From Dasypus novemcinctus (lineage: Eukaryota > Chordata > Mammalia > Cingulata > Dasypodidae), in contig NC_080680.1 in the NCBI RefSeq assembly GCF_030445035.2, positions 95,113,157 through 95,177,156 on the forward strand: 64,000 bases of DNA. Direction: 5' to 3'. Of the stretch, positions 33,000 to 44,560 are shown piece after piece. Made by a program: the position numbers and the translations under genes. The notes beneath the pieces were generated by a model. That model was given only the letters and a program-made list of their open reading frames with translations. It was not told where the DNA came from and did not search any database. Position 1 is the stretch's first letter, and each line of letters starts with the position of its first letter.

Positions 33000-33215
33000 A
33001 GGCAAGGTAGTATAATGGCTAGCAATTACATAGTACTTACATAGTGCCAGGAAGTGCTCTAAGAAGTTTAAATACATGGTCATTTAGTTTTCACACCACC
33101 ACACTTTACAGATAATGAAAGAGAATTGGAATGACTTGCCTAAGGTCGCAAATCGAGCAGGTGATGGAGTCCAGCTCCAGAGTGTGTGTTCCTAAGCCCT
33201 GTATCATCCTACCAG
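33000..33215 (-). repeat. MIR SINE fragment
   Basis: Reverse MIR wording: gtgccaggaagtgctctaag, ctttacagataatgaaagag, gacttgcctaaggtcgcaaa. Confidence 0.7.
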
Positions 33216-33739
33216 TCTTGTCAGTTTGTCACCTGCTGACCTGTTTTCCTAGAGGAGATAGCCCTGTGGTCTTGATGGCAGCATATAGGCTGTGTCATTT
33301 ACTGACAGAGGCCAGTGTCTAAGACAGTACCTTTTTCAGTAGTAATAGTGAACTCTAGTAATGTACATTATAGGATCAAACAGAGAGGGGGGCATGTGAG
33401 AGGGAGGTACAATGCTTCCTGGATTTTGAGATAGAGGAGAGAAAATGGGATCAGGAAAAGAGAGGAAGATCACATGAAGATGTTGACCCTCAATCACATC
33501 TGTGTGTGACCTTGTGTGACCTTGGGCAAGTTTTGATACTCTCTGGCAGATACAAATAGTCTTAAGGTGGGTGTGACAATTGGTGAAGGCATGGAAGATA
33601 TGAAATTTTGGGTTTGTGTGTTTTATGGAAGCAGGCATTGTACAGTTCTAGAAGAGTTGCTGTTTCCTGAGCTTTAGGCTGTGCGTCCATCTGTATTCTC
33701 TGTATTTGTCCAACTGTTGACTCAAATTGGCTCATTCCA

Positions 33740-34085
33740 AATGGGATTTACTTATCAAACTTGCTCCATTTTATTTCAAAAGTTTCCACTCATTTGTTAG
33801 GGCCTAGTTCAGATATTACCTCTTTTGTAAAGCTTTTCTGTATTCCTTAGATAAAAGTATGTAAATGGTGTCTCTAGCCTTACCCAACATTTTGCTTACC
33901 CTCTATCATAGCTCTTCACCATATATTGTAATTGTCTTTTTGTCCCACCGCGTGGGTGGAGGCTCAATGTAGACTGTGAGTTCTTTTGAGGGCAGGAACT
34001 GTGTCTTGTTCATTTATGTCTTGCCAGTTCCTAACACCCTGTGAGACCTGTAGTAGATGCTCAGTAAGTATTTGCTAAATCGAAT
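33740..34085 (+). repeat. L2 LINE 3'-end fragment
   Basis: Well-kept L2 3' end: gatattacctcttttgtaaa, gagggcaggaactgtgtctt and tgctcagtaagtatttgcta. It is the clearest L2 copy in the window. Confidence 0.8.
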
Positions 34086-34539
34086 GGGGCCCTTGGGTGG
34101 CAGGACTGTTGAGGGAGGGTTGGGAAATTAAGATAGGGCTTGGGGATATGGTGGACTGTGTTTTGGAGGTTGAGAAGAAAGAGGTTTTAGAAAATAGGAT
34201 ATTCATGGAGATAATTGTGATGGTCAAAGATTTCCTCAGAAACTTCCTCTTTGGCACAAGTTCCCAAACATGTGGAAGGGAGAGCTTAGACAGATGAAAT
34301 CAGCAATGAGAGACAGCTCTACAGATGGGCTGTGTGGACTTCTGATAGATAATAATGATGGAGGGAAAGTTGTTTTTTCTAAATTAGACCTGTTTCTACC
34401 TTGTCTTTTGATCTTTCCATAATATATTTTCATACATTCCTCTCTGAGATCCAGCTGTATTTTTATATTGAGCTACTATATATAGCCATCATCATGCCCA
34501 TACCCAGTTTGTTTCCTTTCCCATGTTCTGTGTGACCAT

Positions 34540-35345
34540 CCTCCTGGTCATCAAACCCAGGAACTTGGGAATAGCTTAATTCCTCCTTCTTTCTACTACT
34601 TTCTCTCCCTCTATTTATTTTGTCACTAACACTGACAAAATGTACTCCTCACAAGTCTGTCTATCCTCTGTCTCCATTGCCACTGTCCTATATCAGGGCT
34701 TATCATCTCCTATTTGGTATAGTACCTCAAAGTCCTAATGGGCTCCCTGCCTCTAATTTCTTTTTTCCTATGTCATTCAGTCCTAGCAAGAGAAATGGAA
34801 AAAGCTAAATGAAAGATAAAAGGACTTTTTGAAAAAGTTGGGGCATAGTTTAAGGAAATTGTCAAGTGTTATAATGCAATAATCTTGGGCTAACAATGGC
34901 AGGGAGCCCATAGGCTTGAAGGGGCAAGGATGGGAAGTGGTACCCAGAACTGGGAAAGGTAGCTGTCTAGAGGGCTGCCTGAATAGCTGTCACCTTCAGT
35001 GGATGGACACAGGTGACCCATAGTGGCCAGCAGGATGGAAGTTGATGGAATAAATGCTCTGATATCACTCTCCTCCCTCCACCTCCATCTCCTACCAGTA
35101 CTTCACATTGGCTGGAAAACAAGGGACCTTTTTGATACATGTCTCAGTGGCATGGACCACAGAGCAGGGGGGACAAGGTTGGAGAAGAAAGCAAAGGGAC
35201 AAACGGAAACTATCTCCACAACCCCATTTCTTTCCATTTGAGGACCAGAGTGGTCCTTATAAATTATAAATAATTTTGAAATTATTTGGTCACTTCTATG
35301 TTCTACATCCTTCAAAGACTTCCTCTTGTTGACTCTTTGTGTTTT
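34540..35345 (+). repeat. L2 LINE fragment, interrupted
   Basis: L2 coding-end wording appears in two parts. 34600-34770 has tctgtctccattgccactgt and gggctccctgcctctaattt; 35235-35345 has gaccagagtggtccttataa and catccttcaaagacttcctc. About 470 bp of unassigned sequence lie between them, probably another inserted element. Confidence 0.6.
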
Positions 35346-36498
35346 CAAAGTGGTTTATCATGATAAGTAATGGTATAGAATTAACATGGAGGAATATCAA
35401 TTTAATTCATTTTGTTAAGCTGGAGGAAATTAATAATGCCTACATGCAAATTAATGTGCTAGAAAACAAAAAGAAATGTTAGGTAATATTAATAAAGCCC
35501 AAAGCTCTTCTTGAAAAGATCAATAGAGTGGATAAACCTTTGGTAAGCATGAATACATAAAAATTAGAGAATGCTGAACTAAACAGCATTTAGAATAAAA
35601 AGGGGTGGTAAAATTATAGACATAAAAATAATTTAAAAAATTTAGAGCAAACATTATGTACAATTTCTCCCAATTAATATGAATATTTAGGTGAAATAAA
35701 TGGATTTCTAATAAAGCATATGTGATAAAATTGGCAAAAGAAAAGTTAGAAAATCTGGATATCCAAATTAAATTTACAGGAAATTTAAATGGCAACCATA
35801 AAACTACTGTAGGTAAAGACATCATGATTTTACCAAAGAATTCCTGCAAATATCAGGAGACTGACAATTTATCATTATGTAATTTGTTCCACAGCATAAG
35901 AAAAGAAGGAAATCTTCCTAATCGATTCTATATGACACTGAACTAGACATGGAAAACACAAAGAGAGAAAACTATAGGACAGTAAAAGGAAATACATGTA
36001 AAATTTCTCTTTAATATTGAAGAAAAATGCAGAAGAATATTAAAAGAATAAAATATACAACATAATCAATTATGGTTTATCCCAGGAATTCAATAAAAGG
36101 TCAGAATTAGGAAATCCATGAATATACTTTAGAACATTTGCAGATCACAGAGAAAATGATACAACTTCTTAATAAATGTTTATGATATTCTCAAAGTTTA
36201 AAAGTTTCTGATAAAAATTTTTAAAATTAGCTAGAAAAATAATGAAATTTCTTCAACTTGCTAAAGTTGTAGTAAAAACCCTGCAGCAAACATGGTAAGT
36301 AATGGTGAAACACCAAACAATCTTACTAAAGTCAGAAGCAAAATAAAGGTGGCCCCTACATTGCAACTATTCAGCATTTTACTAGCAATTTTATCTAATC
36401 AGCAAAAGAATTCAATACAATTTAATTTACTGATTATTTATTGAGTATCTAATTCTCATGGGCAAGCATTTTAAAGTGGTTAAAAAAAGAATAAGGCA

Positions 36499-36967
36499 GG
36501 GAAGCAGATGTAACTCAAGTGATAGTGCTTCTGCCTACCATATGGGAGGAACTGGGTTCAATGCCTGGGATCTCCTGGCGAAAAAGAAGAGAAAGCATGC
36601 CTGTATGGCGAGCCAGTGCCTGCACTAGTGCCCATGTGGTGAGACAGTGCCTGTGCCAGTGCTCGCATGGTGAGACAGTGCCTGTGCCAGTGCCTGCGCG
36701 GTGAGCCAGTGCCCACACAAGTGAGTCACACAGCAAGATGATGATGCATCAAAAGAGAGACAAGGGGAGAGTCAAGGTGAAGTGCAGCAGAAACCAGGAG
36801 GTGGCACAGTTGACAGGGAACCTCTTTCAACATCGGAGGTCTCCAGGATTAAATCCTGGTGAATCCTAGAGGAGAGAAAATGAGAAGCCAACACAGACAG
36901 CAAAAACAGCAGGGTGGGAGGAGGGGAAGGGGGAAAATAAATAAATAAATCTTTAAAAAAGAAAAAA
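36499..36967 (+). mobile_element. DAS-type SINE with internal 31-bp tandem repeat
   Basis: The tRNA-like head gggaagcagatgtaactcaa, with box B actgggttcaatgcc, is followed by four 31-bp tandem units (36610-36733). The body and A-rich tail (ataaataaatctttaaaaaa) follow. It is inserted in the old L1 and is longer than the other DAS copies because of the tandem region. Confidence 0.85.
36610..36733. repeat. 31-bp tandem repeat, four units, inside a DAS SINE
   Basis: Units at 36610-36640, 36641-36671, 36672-36702 and a diverged 36703-36733 all begin gag(a/c)cagtgcc. The middle units differ from one another by few bases. Confidence 0.88.
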
Positions 36968-37284
36968 GGAATGAGACATAATTGTTGAAATGGAAAAGAG
37001 AAAAAGTTATTATTGTAGATAATATGATTGTCATCCAAAACCACTCAAGATAATCAACCAAAAAATTATTGAATTTTACCTAAGAGAGTTAGGTAAGTTT
37101 TCTACATTAAGATAATCTTTAAATATTTGTACCAGAAAAAATACATTTGGAGAATGTAATGAAGAAAAAAGCAAACTCATTTATAGTGCCACAATACTTA
37201 GGAAAAAACCTAACACAAAACATTTAAGATGTTTATTTAAAAAGCTATATAACTGAATGAAAGACATAAATGAACATAAAATCC

Positions 37285-37520
37285 AACAGTTATTAAAATG
37301 TGTTCCAGGCACCCTTTCAAGTGTTTTACATATATTATCTCATTTAATCCTTACATCAACCCACTGAGAAAAACTAACATTAGCACCATTTTACACATGA
37401 GGAAACAGACATAAAGGTTGCATAATTTGCCCAGGGTTACATAGCTATCTTGGCAGAGGGAGGATTCAAACTCAGGTAGCTTGGTTCCAGATCTCATGCT
37501 CTTGCACAGTACTGCATTCT
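37285..37520 (-). repeat. MIR SINE fragment within L1 sequence
   Basis: Reverse MIR wording: gtgttccaggcaccctttca, ccattttacacatgaggaaa, aatttgcccagggttacata, gaggattcaaactcaggtag. It is flanked on both sides by old L1 ORF2 text. Confidence 0.75.
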
Positions 37521-37695
37521 GCTTGATAATAGTAGAAACGAACAACTGGTCATACAAATCATATTCCTGGATAGGAAAATAAAATAGTAAAGATGCTGAT
37601 TCTCCACAATCTATATATATATATAAAACAGAATAATAATAGAAAATATGTAAAAGTAACAAAATTATTTTGAAAGACAAATCAATGAGGGAGAG

Positions 37696-38182
37696 TGTAG
37701 TACTTTGATATTATTGATGAATTCCAAAATGCAATATTGGATTATGTTTGTAAACTGATCTTTTCCTCTGGGCATATTAGATTATATTGGATTCATAGGT
37801 GTACTTGATTAAGTAATTATGTATACCTCTTGTGACAATAGGCTGGGGACTCACAGATAAAAGGTATGGAAAAGGATGGAGGTAAGGGTTTTTGATATTG
37901 AAATTTTGATGTTGGAGTTTGATGCTGAAAGCTTAATCTAGGGAAGTAAACTCACAGAGGAAAGAGAAGCAATCCCCAGGAAGGAAGGAACACAGGAAGC
38001 CTGAACCCTCACAGACTTTGGCAGCCATCTTGCTCCAACACGTGGAAATAGACTTTGGTGAAGGAAGTAACTTATGCTTTATAGCCTGGTAACTGTAAAC
38101 TCCTACCCCAAATAAATACCCTTTATAAAAACCAACCAACTTCTGGTGTTTTGCATCAGCACCCCTTCGGCTGACTAATACA
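37696..38182 (+). mobile_element. MaLR-type solo LTR with 5-bp target duplication
   Basis: It starts tgtagtactttgatatta and ends ggctgactaataca, with a polyadenylation signal in ccccaaataaatacc. It is flanked by gagag at 37691-37695 and gagag at 38183-38187, a perfect 5-bp duplication as expected of ERVL/MaLR integration. No internal region is present, so it is a solo LTR. It lies within the old L1. Confidence 0.9.
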
Positions 38183-38187
38183 GAGAG

Positions 38188-38740
38188 GAAGTTTGCTTTA
38201 CAATTAGAAAACATATAATGAAGCTATGCTAATTAAAACAGCTTAGTCCAGCATAGGAATATATAGTCCAGCTGATGGAAGAGAGTAGACTCTAGAAATA
38301 GATCTATATGTAAAAGGTCATTTTGTCAATTTGAATGTGGCAGGGAAGATAAATGGTGAGACAACTGTTTATTTAATGGAGAGAAAATAAGTGTAGATTT
38401 CTACTTTAAATCATATATAAAAATAAAATCCAGATGGACTTAAAAAAAACAAAAATCTACAAAAATATAACAAGACAAAGGATAATATTTTTATAATTTT
38501 AGGGTTGGAACAGCCTTTCCTTAGCAAAGGTGAGCACTTACTTACTAGAGGAAAAGACTGGCAGCTTGACTACATGAAAGGGAAAACATTTGTGACAAAT
38601 GATGCCTTGAACAAGGTTACTGGGAACTAGAGGAATAGGAGAGCATGTTGATAACATAAATAATGTCTAGACAACATAAAGGTTTCTTATAATTCAGTAA
38701 GAAAATGACAGTTATTCTAATAGTGGCAGAGACAGTGATG
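38188..38740 (+). mobile_element. Ancient L1 ORF2 relic, continuation
   Basis: L1 ORF2 text such as ctatgctaattaaaacagct, aaaatccagatggactta and agggttggaacagcctttcc resumes after the solo LTR. Confidence 0.6.
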
Positions 38741-39115
38741 TTTACTAAACATTTTCTGTGAAAACTTAAATTCTCACTCCCTTACAGTTTGGTATGACTA
38801 CATGACTGCTGCTCGCCAAAGAAATACGATTTAAGTGGTGCATGTCATTTCTGGATTAAGGCAATGGAAAAGCGCGTGCAATTCCCTGTGCAGCAACTAC
38901 GTTTTAGCTACGCTATGGTGGACCTCTGTCAGCATGGTTTTCTCTGAGTCCCAATAAACATAAGAGTACCCAATGACTCCCCAATGAACGTGCAGTGTGA
39001 GAGCAAATTAAAGTTCCATTATAGTAAACCACTGAAATCTTGGGATTAATTTGGTATTATAGAAATAGAGTATATCCTGGCTAATATTCCAAAAGGAAAA
39101 TGGGAATAGAATAAA
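38740..39115 (+). repeat. Old LTR-like interspersed repeat, family uncertain
   Basis: Text such as gtggtgcatgtcatttctgg, aaaccactgaaatcttggga and atatcctggctaatattcc resembles a common mammalian repeat whose 3' end has an AATAAA-type signal. The family could not be fixed. Confidence 0.4.
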
Positions 39116-39132
39116 AACAGACTATTCGCAGG

Positions 39133-39412
39133 TGTGACAGTGTTGAATGAGGGAGGCTCGTTGGGGTAAGGACGACGGAGATACACTCACTCCGGAGACG
39201 GGTTCATGACGTCAGCACGTCTGCTTTATTCAGGAAGTTGCAGTGTTTATATAGCAGTTTGGCTTACGGGGCATAGCTGATAGGTGGAGGGCTTATGGGA
39301 GGAAGATGAGGCGGGGCTGGAGACATTTGGCCCAGTGCCGGTGCGCCATTTTTTGGGTGTGCCCAAAAGCGTGTGGACTAGAGAGTGTGCTCATCTAGTC
39401 GCTCACAACACA
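39133..39412 (-). mobile_element. Solo LTR of an endogenous retrovirus, probably class II
   Basis: A short CpG-retaining LTR bounded on the plus strand by tgtgacag and acaaca-ca. On the minus strand a TATA-like CTATATAAAC (39245-39254) is followed about 15 nt later by AATAAA (39225-39230), then a U5-like segment. A palindromic CRE-like TGACGTCA lies at 39207-39214. The flanks cgcagg and gccagg match imperfectly. No gag, pol or env is present. Class II is inferred from the compact TATA-to-polyA spacing. Confidence 0.65.
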
Positions 39413-39445
39413 GCCAGGCTGAATGTTTCTGCCACTCTACCTACA

Positions 39446-40004
39446 TGACAGTTTGAGATTATTTTACAAATCTCCAAAAGAGAAAAGATTGTGTTTATAA
39501 ATGAGTCTATTCCTCTGGGTGTGATACCCTTTGATTATATTGGATTCAGTTGAGGGGCCCTTGATTAGATTACCCATTAAAATTGCTTTGAGGGCTTTCT
39601 TTAATTTGACCATATCAGTAGGACGTGACTCAAGTTGAGTCCCCACCCCTCTTGGTGGGTCTGATAATAAACAGACACTCAAGAAGATACCTGGGAAGAG
39701 AGAGAACTCTGTCATTTTTGATCCTGGGACACCAGGGAGAGATGAGCCATTCACCTGGTAGTTTGCAGCTGACTTTGGGAAGAGACAATATAGAAGACCA
39801 GAAAGAAACAAGCCCTATTCCAGGAGAAAGAGGAAGCGCTGACAAACAAGCCTTATGCCAGCCTGCAACTGAGAGAGAGGAAGCCCAGAGGGGAAAGCTG
39901 AACCCTTGCAGAGACTATCTTGCTTCAACACGTGGCAACTGCCTTTGGTGAGAATGCAAACTTGAGTTGACTTTTTTGGGCCTGGTAACTGTAAGCTTTT
40001 ACCC
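39446..40004 (+). mobile_element. MaLR-type LTR, 3' end replaced by the next LTR
   Basis: It starts tgacagtttgagattatt and runs to gtaagcttttaccc, where the next copy begins abruptly. The last ~90 bases of the usual LTR (AATAAA block to ctaataca) are missing and do not reappear after 41166. It therefore looks truncated rather than simply nested. Confidence 0.75.
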
Positions 40005-40119
40005 TGTGGCAGTTTGATATTATTTATGAGTTCAAAAAGAGATATTTGATTACATTTGTAAACTGGTCTGTTCCTCTGGGCATGATACCCTATGACTGTA
40101 TTAGACTCAGCTAAGATGT
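40005..40119 (+). mobile_element. MaLR-type LTR, part 1 (split by a nested LTR)
   Basis: It starts tgtggcagtttgatatta and breaks at 40119 (one copy of gatgt). It resumes at 40624. Confidence 0.8.
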
Positions 40120-40618
40120 TGTAATAGACAGCCAAAGAAGTGCTGATGCAAAATACCAGAAATCTGTTGGCTTTTAAAAGGGTATTTATTTGGGGTAGAA
40201 GCTTACAGTTACCAGGCCATAAAGCATAAATTTTTTCTCTCACCAAAGTCTGTTGCCATGTGTTGGTCCAAGATGGTTGTGGACGTCTGCCAAGAGTTCA
40301 GGCTTCCTGTGTTCCTCTCTTGCTGGCGCTCAATTCTCTCTGGGCTCAGCTGCTCTGCTCCTCTGTGTACTTACTTCTGGGGCTCCAGCTCAAAACTCCA
40401 AATCTCTTCTATACAGCATGGCTTGCTCTGTGAGTCCCCAAGGGGGTGGGGACTCAACATCATACTGATGTGGCCCAATCAAAGCTCTAATCATAACTTA
40501 AAAATAAAAGTGAAACCTCTGATTCCAGTATAATCTAATATGCTCACAGGGGCAGACCAGTTTACAAACACAACCAATATCTATTTTTGGAATTCATAAA
40601 TAATATCAAACTGCTGTA
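40120..40618 (-). mobile_element. MaLR-type solo LTR nested in another, with 5-bp target duplication
   Basis: The reverse-orientation copy begins tgtaatagacagcc and ends atatcaaactgctgta. It is flanked by gatgt at 40115-40119 and 40619-40623. This proves insertion into the older LTR of the same family. Confidence 0.9.
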
Positions 40619-40623
40619 GATGT

Positions 40624-41166
40624 CTTTGATTAAATTATGTTAAACTTAGGGTTTTGATTCAACCATGTCATTAGGGCAACTCAGTTTTAGTCCCCACTCC
40701 CTTGGTGGGGATAAAACAGCCTCTCACATGGAAATAGAAACACTGAGAAGCAGATATATGAGGAAAGAGAGAAGGCTCCAACAGACCTTGCAGAGGCGCC
40801 AGGAAAAGAGATGAGTCTGATAGTCTATAGCTGACCTTATAAAGAGACCAGAGCAGCTGAGCCTAGAAAGAACTGAGCTCCAGGGAGAGAGACAAGCTTT
40901 ATGCCAACCTACAGCCTACAGAAGAAGCTGGGACCATGGAGCCTTACAAGGAAGAAAGAAGGCTGAACCCTCACAGACATTGCCCACCATCTTGCTTCAA
41001 CATGTGGCAAAAGACTTTGGGTGATACAGTACCTCTTATGATACCTTAAATTGGACTCTTAAGTGCCTTGTGACTGTAAGCTTCTACCCCAAATAAATAC
41101 CCTTTATAAAAGCCAATAGAATTCTGGTACTTTGCATCAATACCCCTTTGACTGACTAATATAACA
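40624..41166 (+). mobile_element. MaLR-type LTR, part 2
   Basis: This continues the copy that starts at 40005. It ends gactgactaatataaca, with the polyadenylation block ccccaaataaatacc near 41086. Confidence 0.8.
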
Positions 41167-41410
41167 GGTAAGAAGTACAAAGGACCAATAAAAACTGCAA
41201 TGTAAACTCTAATCCATGTGGTGTAGTAGTGCTCCAAAATGTATTCACCAAATGCAATGAATGTGCCACACTGATGAAAGAGGTTGTTGATGTAGGAGGA
41301 TTGGGGGTCGGTGGGGAGTGGGATATTTAGGAACCTCATATTTTTTTATGTAACATTTTGTGTGATCTATGTATCTTTAAAAAAAGACAATAAAAATTTT
41401 GCTAAAATAA
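41167..41410 (+). mobile_element. L1 3' UTR end fragment
   Basis: It matches the terminal L1 3' UTR: gtagtgctccaaaatgtatt, accaaatgcaatgaatgtg, a G-rich tract (about 41302-41322), ttttttatgtaacattttg and a final acaataaaaattt. Confidence 0.8.
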
Positions 41411-41639
41411 AAAAAACATGTAAAATGTTATGCAAATTAAAGGAACAGAGAAATATAACTTTTGACCAATATATTGGCAAAAACAGATGTTGAGGCTATA
41501 TGGTGTTGTTAAATGTGCAAAGAAACAAGTGCTGTCACAGCCAATATAAGTTGACATATGAAGGTGCACAGCATTTTTGGAGGATGATTCATCAGATACT
41601 ATCAAATTTCACTTTAATTGTATAGGCATAAAACATGTT

Positions 41640-42060
41640 TGAACAATATATATATAGCACCACAGTTTGTAACAGAAAATAGAAACAATCAAAATGTCCA
41701 GCAATAAGGAAATGGTTAAATTATGGCAGCTTTATATTACAAAATATTATTAAAATACTATAGAGCAGTAAAAAGGAATTGTGTAGATTGTAGATAGTAG
41801 CATCTTGAAATTATATCTAAGACATATTGTTAGTTTAAAATTCAAATTGCAAAATAATATATTTATAGAGTTTGATTTCCATGCAGTTAATTTTTATATT
41901 TACTTATGTAAAGATAAATTTCTATATATAGTGTGTTTGAGAGAGGGAATGAAGAGGGACTTTCAGTTTTTACTTCATAACATTTGTTTGAATCCCACAA
42001 CTAGAATGTATTCATGTGATATCTGAATACTTAGTAAATAAAAAATGAAGAATATGAATG
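41640..42060 (+). mobile_element. Old LINE (L1/HAL1-like) 3' fragment
   Basis: Text such as gaaacaatcaaaatgtccag, aaggaaatggttaaattatg and agacatattgttagtttaa resembles the ORF2 3' end/3' UTR of old L1-related elements. Confidence 0.45.
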
Positions 42061-42271
42061 TGGAAGACTAAGAGAAAAAGAAATTAAAATATTTTTAGCA
42101 CAGTGCCTTCTCTCAGCATCCAATATTTATACTCCCCCAAATTAAGAAAAACATTTATGATATTGACAACATACCTAGGATATTGGGGAAGGTCTTTAAT
42201 TTGCTTACCCCTAAAATCACAATGGTGGCTTTAACAAATTAAATGAGGCAACTGGGGTCATCTCTTTAGAT

Positions 42272-42445
42272 CAGTGGTTCTCATCTTTGGCTGCTCAATG
42301 GAATAACCTGTGGAGCTTTTATAAATACTGATATCTGGGTCCCCACCTCAGAGATTCTGGTTTAATTGGTCCTGTTTGTGACTTGACGATCTTTTCAAAA
42401 GTTCCCCAGAGGGTTCTAAGTGTGCTAGGAGGTGGACAACCACTG
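42272..42445 (+). mobile_element. MER5-type nonautonomous hAT (Charlie) DNA transposon
   Basis: The terminal inverted repeats cagtggttctcat and gtggacaaccactg bound the element. Internal text includes gtggagcttttataaa and ctgggtccccacctcagaga. It is flanked by a perfect 8-bp duplication ctttagat (42264-42271 and 42446-42453), the hAT signature. Confidence 0.92.
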
Positions 42446-42453
42446 CTTTAGAT

Positions 42454-43254
42454 AAAGAGACTCCAACACAGAGATTTTAATTAGATTAGCAGGAATGGGG
42501 GAGTTGGTTTGCATGCCTCAGGGCCAGTGTTATTCAGAGAACACAAGGGAGAAGGCCCTTGCTGGAACTCCTTTTAAAATCATGTCTTTCTAAAAGTGGT
42601 TACTCAGGAGTTCATTCAATGTTGCCTTTGAGGATTGGCTTCACATGGGAGGAGGCAAAGCCTGAGTTATGGTATTCCCTTTTCCCTTCCCAGAATTAAA
42701 GCAGATTGTTTTCCCATGAGATCAGCCTATGCGGGAATCCAGAAAGCCTCACTCATGACATTATGTCAAAAAGTTTCTGATGCACTATCACTGCTGAAAC
42801 TGCCTCTGAGGGACTCTGCCCAATTTCAGCTTTATTAATGAGGCTTTGGGGAGGGCTTGCTGGTGAACCTCCAGGCTCCTTTTCTTTGATGCTAATTAAA
42901 CACCAGAATGGTCCTTACAGTCTAATTAAATGGAATTGAGGCAAAATTTAGCTTCTCTTTAGTGAGTGGTTGATTGGTAATTAAACCTGGTACCTCAAAA
43001 CAGATCAAGGTGTCCTTAATGTTACCATGGCCCTAAGATGTTTCCATCACAAAGTCCCTGGTAGAGAGAAATGGAGCCATCCAGTCACACCTACTCCACT
43101 GTCTAGAGGGAACAATATGCTCTCCCTTGAGAGCAAAAGTATGACTCATCAGGCTCTGGTTTTTTTCTGGACCAGGAATAAGAAGATATTCTGGGGAAGG
43201 CTAGGCGTTTCCTTAGCAACACCATCCTCATGCCAGTAAAGCCTGGCCTCAGAT
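42454..43254. other. Unassigned intergenic sequence
   Basis: No gene or confidently named repeat was recognised. Short ORFs at 42635-42838 and 43027-43239 have no motif. Confidence 0.4.
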
Positions 43255-43445
43255 ATCTCTAGTGTAGGCACTGGGGACTTAGAGTTGTTGATTCTGGGTT
43301 TGAATTCTGATTTACCACATACCCAGTGGTGGATTTGGGTAAGTCAATTCACCACTTTGAACTTCAGTTTTGCTATCTTTATAATGAGGTCATTAATTCC
43401 CATCAATTGGAAATATGGCATGAATATATGGAAAGCATCTAACTA
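43255..43445 (+). repeat. MIR SINE fragment
   Basis: MIR wording: gattctgggtttgaattctg, ttgggtaagtcaattcacca, tcagttttgctatctttata. Confidence 0.7.
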
Positions 43446-43949
43446 TGAGTGTGGAGCTTGATTTAAGTAGGTAGCTTTCTATTACCAGGATCACATTGAC
43501 ATCGATTGACATATTTAAATTATTTAAAGTATATGATGAAAGCATGTACTAATTTGCCAGATGATGGAAATTATTGCTGTTAGAGGGTATTATGACCAAG
43601 AAACTTAAGAACATTTGGAACCCACTCTGAGATCCAGCTGCTTCTCTTCATGAGGTTGCTAAGGGAAATGCTACCCTAGGAAAAATGGCAAGCTAGAAGC
43701 AAAGTAACATTTTTCATTTGTCCTTTTTGCCATGGACTCTAATGCAAGAACTTTGGCAAGCTAGTTGTGCTACAATAAGCATTCTTTTTGTTTCTAGGCT
43801 AGTTATATTTAAAAAGCTTTAAACTAAAGCATGCTATGGAGGAGGCCAGCTCTGACTTATATTCTTATGATGTTCAAGTCCCAGTCTTGCATCTATCACA
43901 TTAGGCATCATGAAAGTAGAACATAAGTAACAGTTACCACAACCACCAC

Positions 43950-44165
43950 CACCACAAAAATGATATCTGCAACATTTACTGAATGTTAACTATGACCCAG
44001 GCACTAGTTTTAGGGTTATATACATATAACCCATTTAATCTCACAATAGTTTCTTTATATTGTGGCTTTTGAATGTGTAAGAGAGAGATTAAGTAACCCA
44101 CCCAAGATATAGGGCTAGTGAATGGTGAAAAATGGAATGAAGTCTGGGGATCTCAGAGTCTGCAT
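43950..44165 (-). repeat. MIR SINE fragment
   Basis: Reverse MIR wording: tgacccaggcactagttt, aacccatttaatctcacaat, gagattaagtaacccaccca. Confidence 0.65.
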
Positions 44166-44204
44166 TTTTCTTCTTTTTTAAAAAAATATAATAAACTTTA
44201 TTTT

Positions 44205-44560
44205 AAAAGAGGTTTTAGATAAAAGTTAAATTGAAAGTATAAGGAATTCCCATGTACTCTACCTGTTCCCTCCCTTATCTTACCCAATTAATAACATCTT
44301 AACGATTGTGTGGTACATTTGTTACAATTAATGGATAAATATTGAAACATTGCTATTAACTAAGGTCTATAGTTTATATTGTACTTTACACTTTGTTCCA
44401 ATGCCTTAAATTGCCCTATGTTCCACCAATTATTTCCTTCCCCTCCCTTCAGAACCTTTGGTAACCACTATCTTTATATCAATATTATATGATCTTCCAT
44501 TATTACGGTATTAACAAGTTTACTTTGTTAATGGTTGCATTACCTCTTATGTTTGTTTAT
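44205..44560 (-). mobile_element. Ancient L1 (L1M-type) fragment
   Basis: gtgtggtacatttgttacaa, ctattaactaaggtctatag and the pyrimidine-rich text around 44260 resemble a recurrent piece of old mammalian L1s, read in reverse. Confidence 0.5.

Larger units (their letters stand above)
35370..37690 (+). mobile_element. Ancient L1 ORF2 relic, interrupted by a SINE and a MIR-like block
   Basis: Decayed plus-strand L1 ORF2 sequence: aagcccaaagctcttcttga, atcaatagagtggataaacc, aatcaattatggtttatccc, actcatttatagtgccacaa and ttcctggataggaaaataaa. It is interrupted at 36499-36967 by a DAS SINE and at about 37285-37520 by a MIR-like fragment. It continues at 38188-38740, beyond the LTR at 37696-38182. 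Confidence 0.65.
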
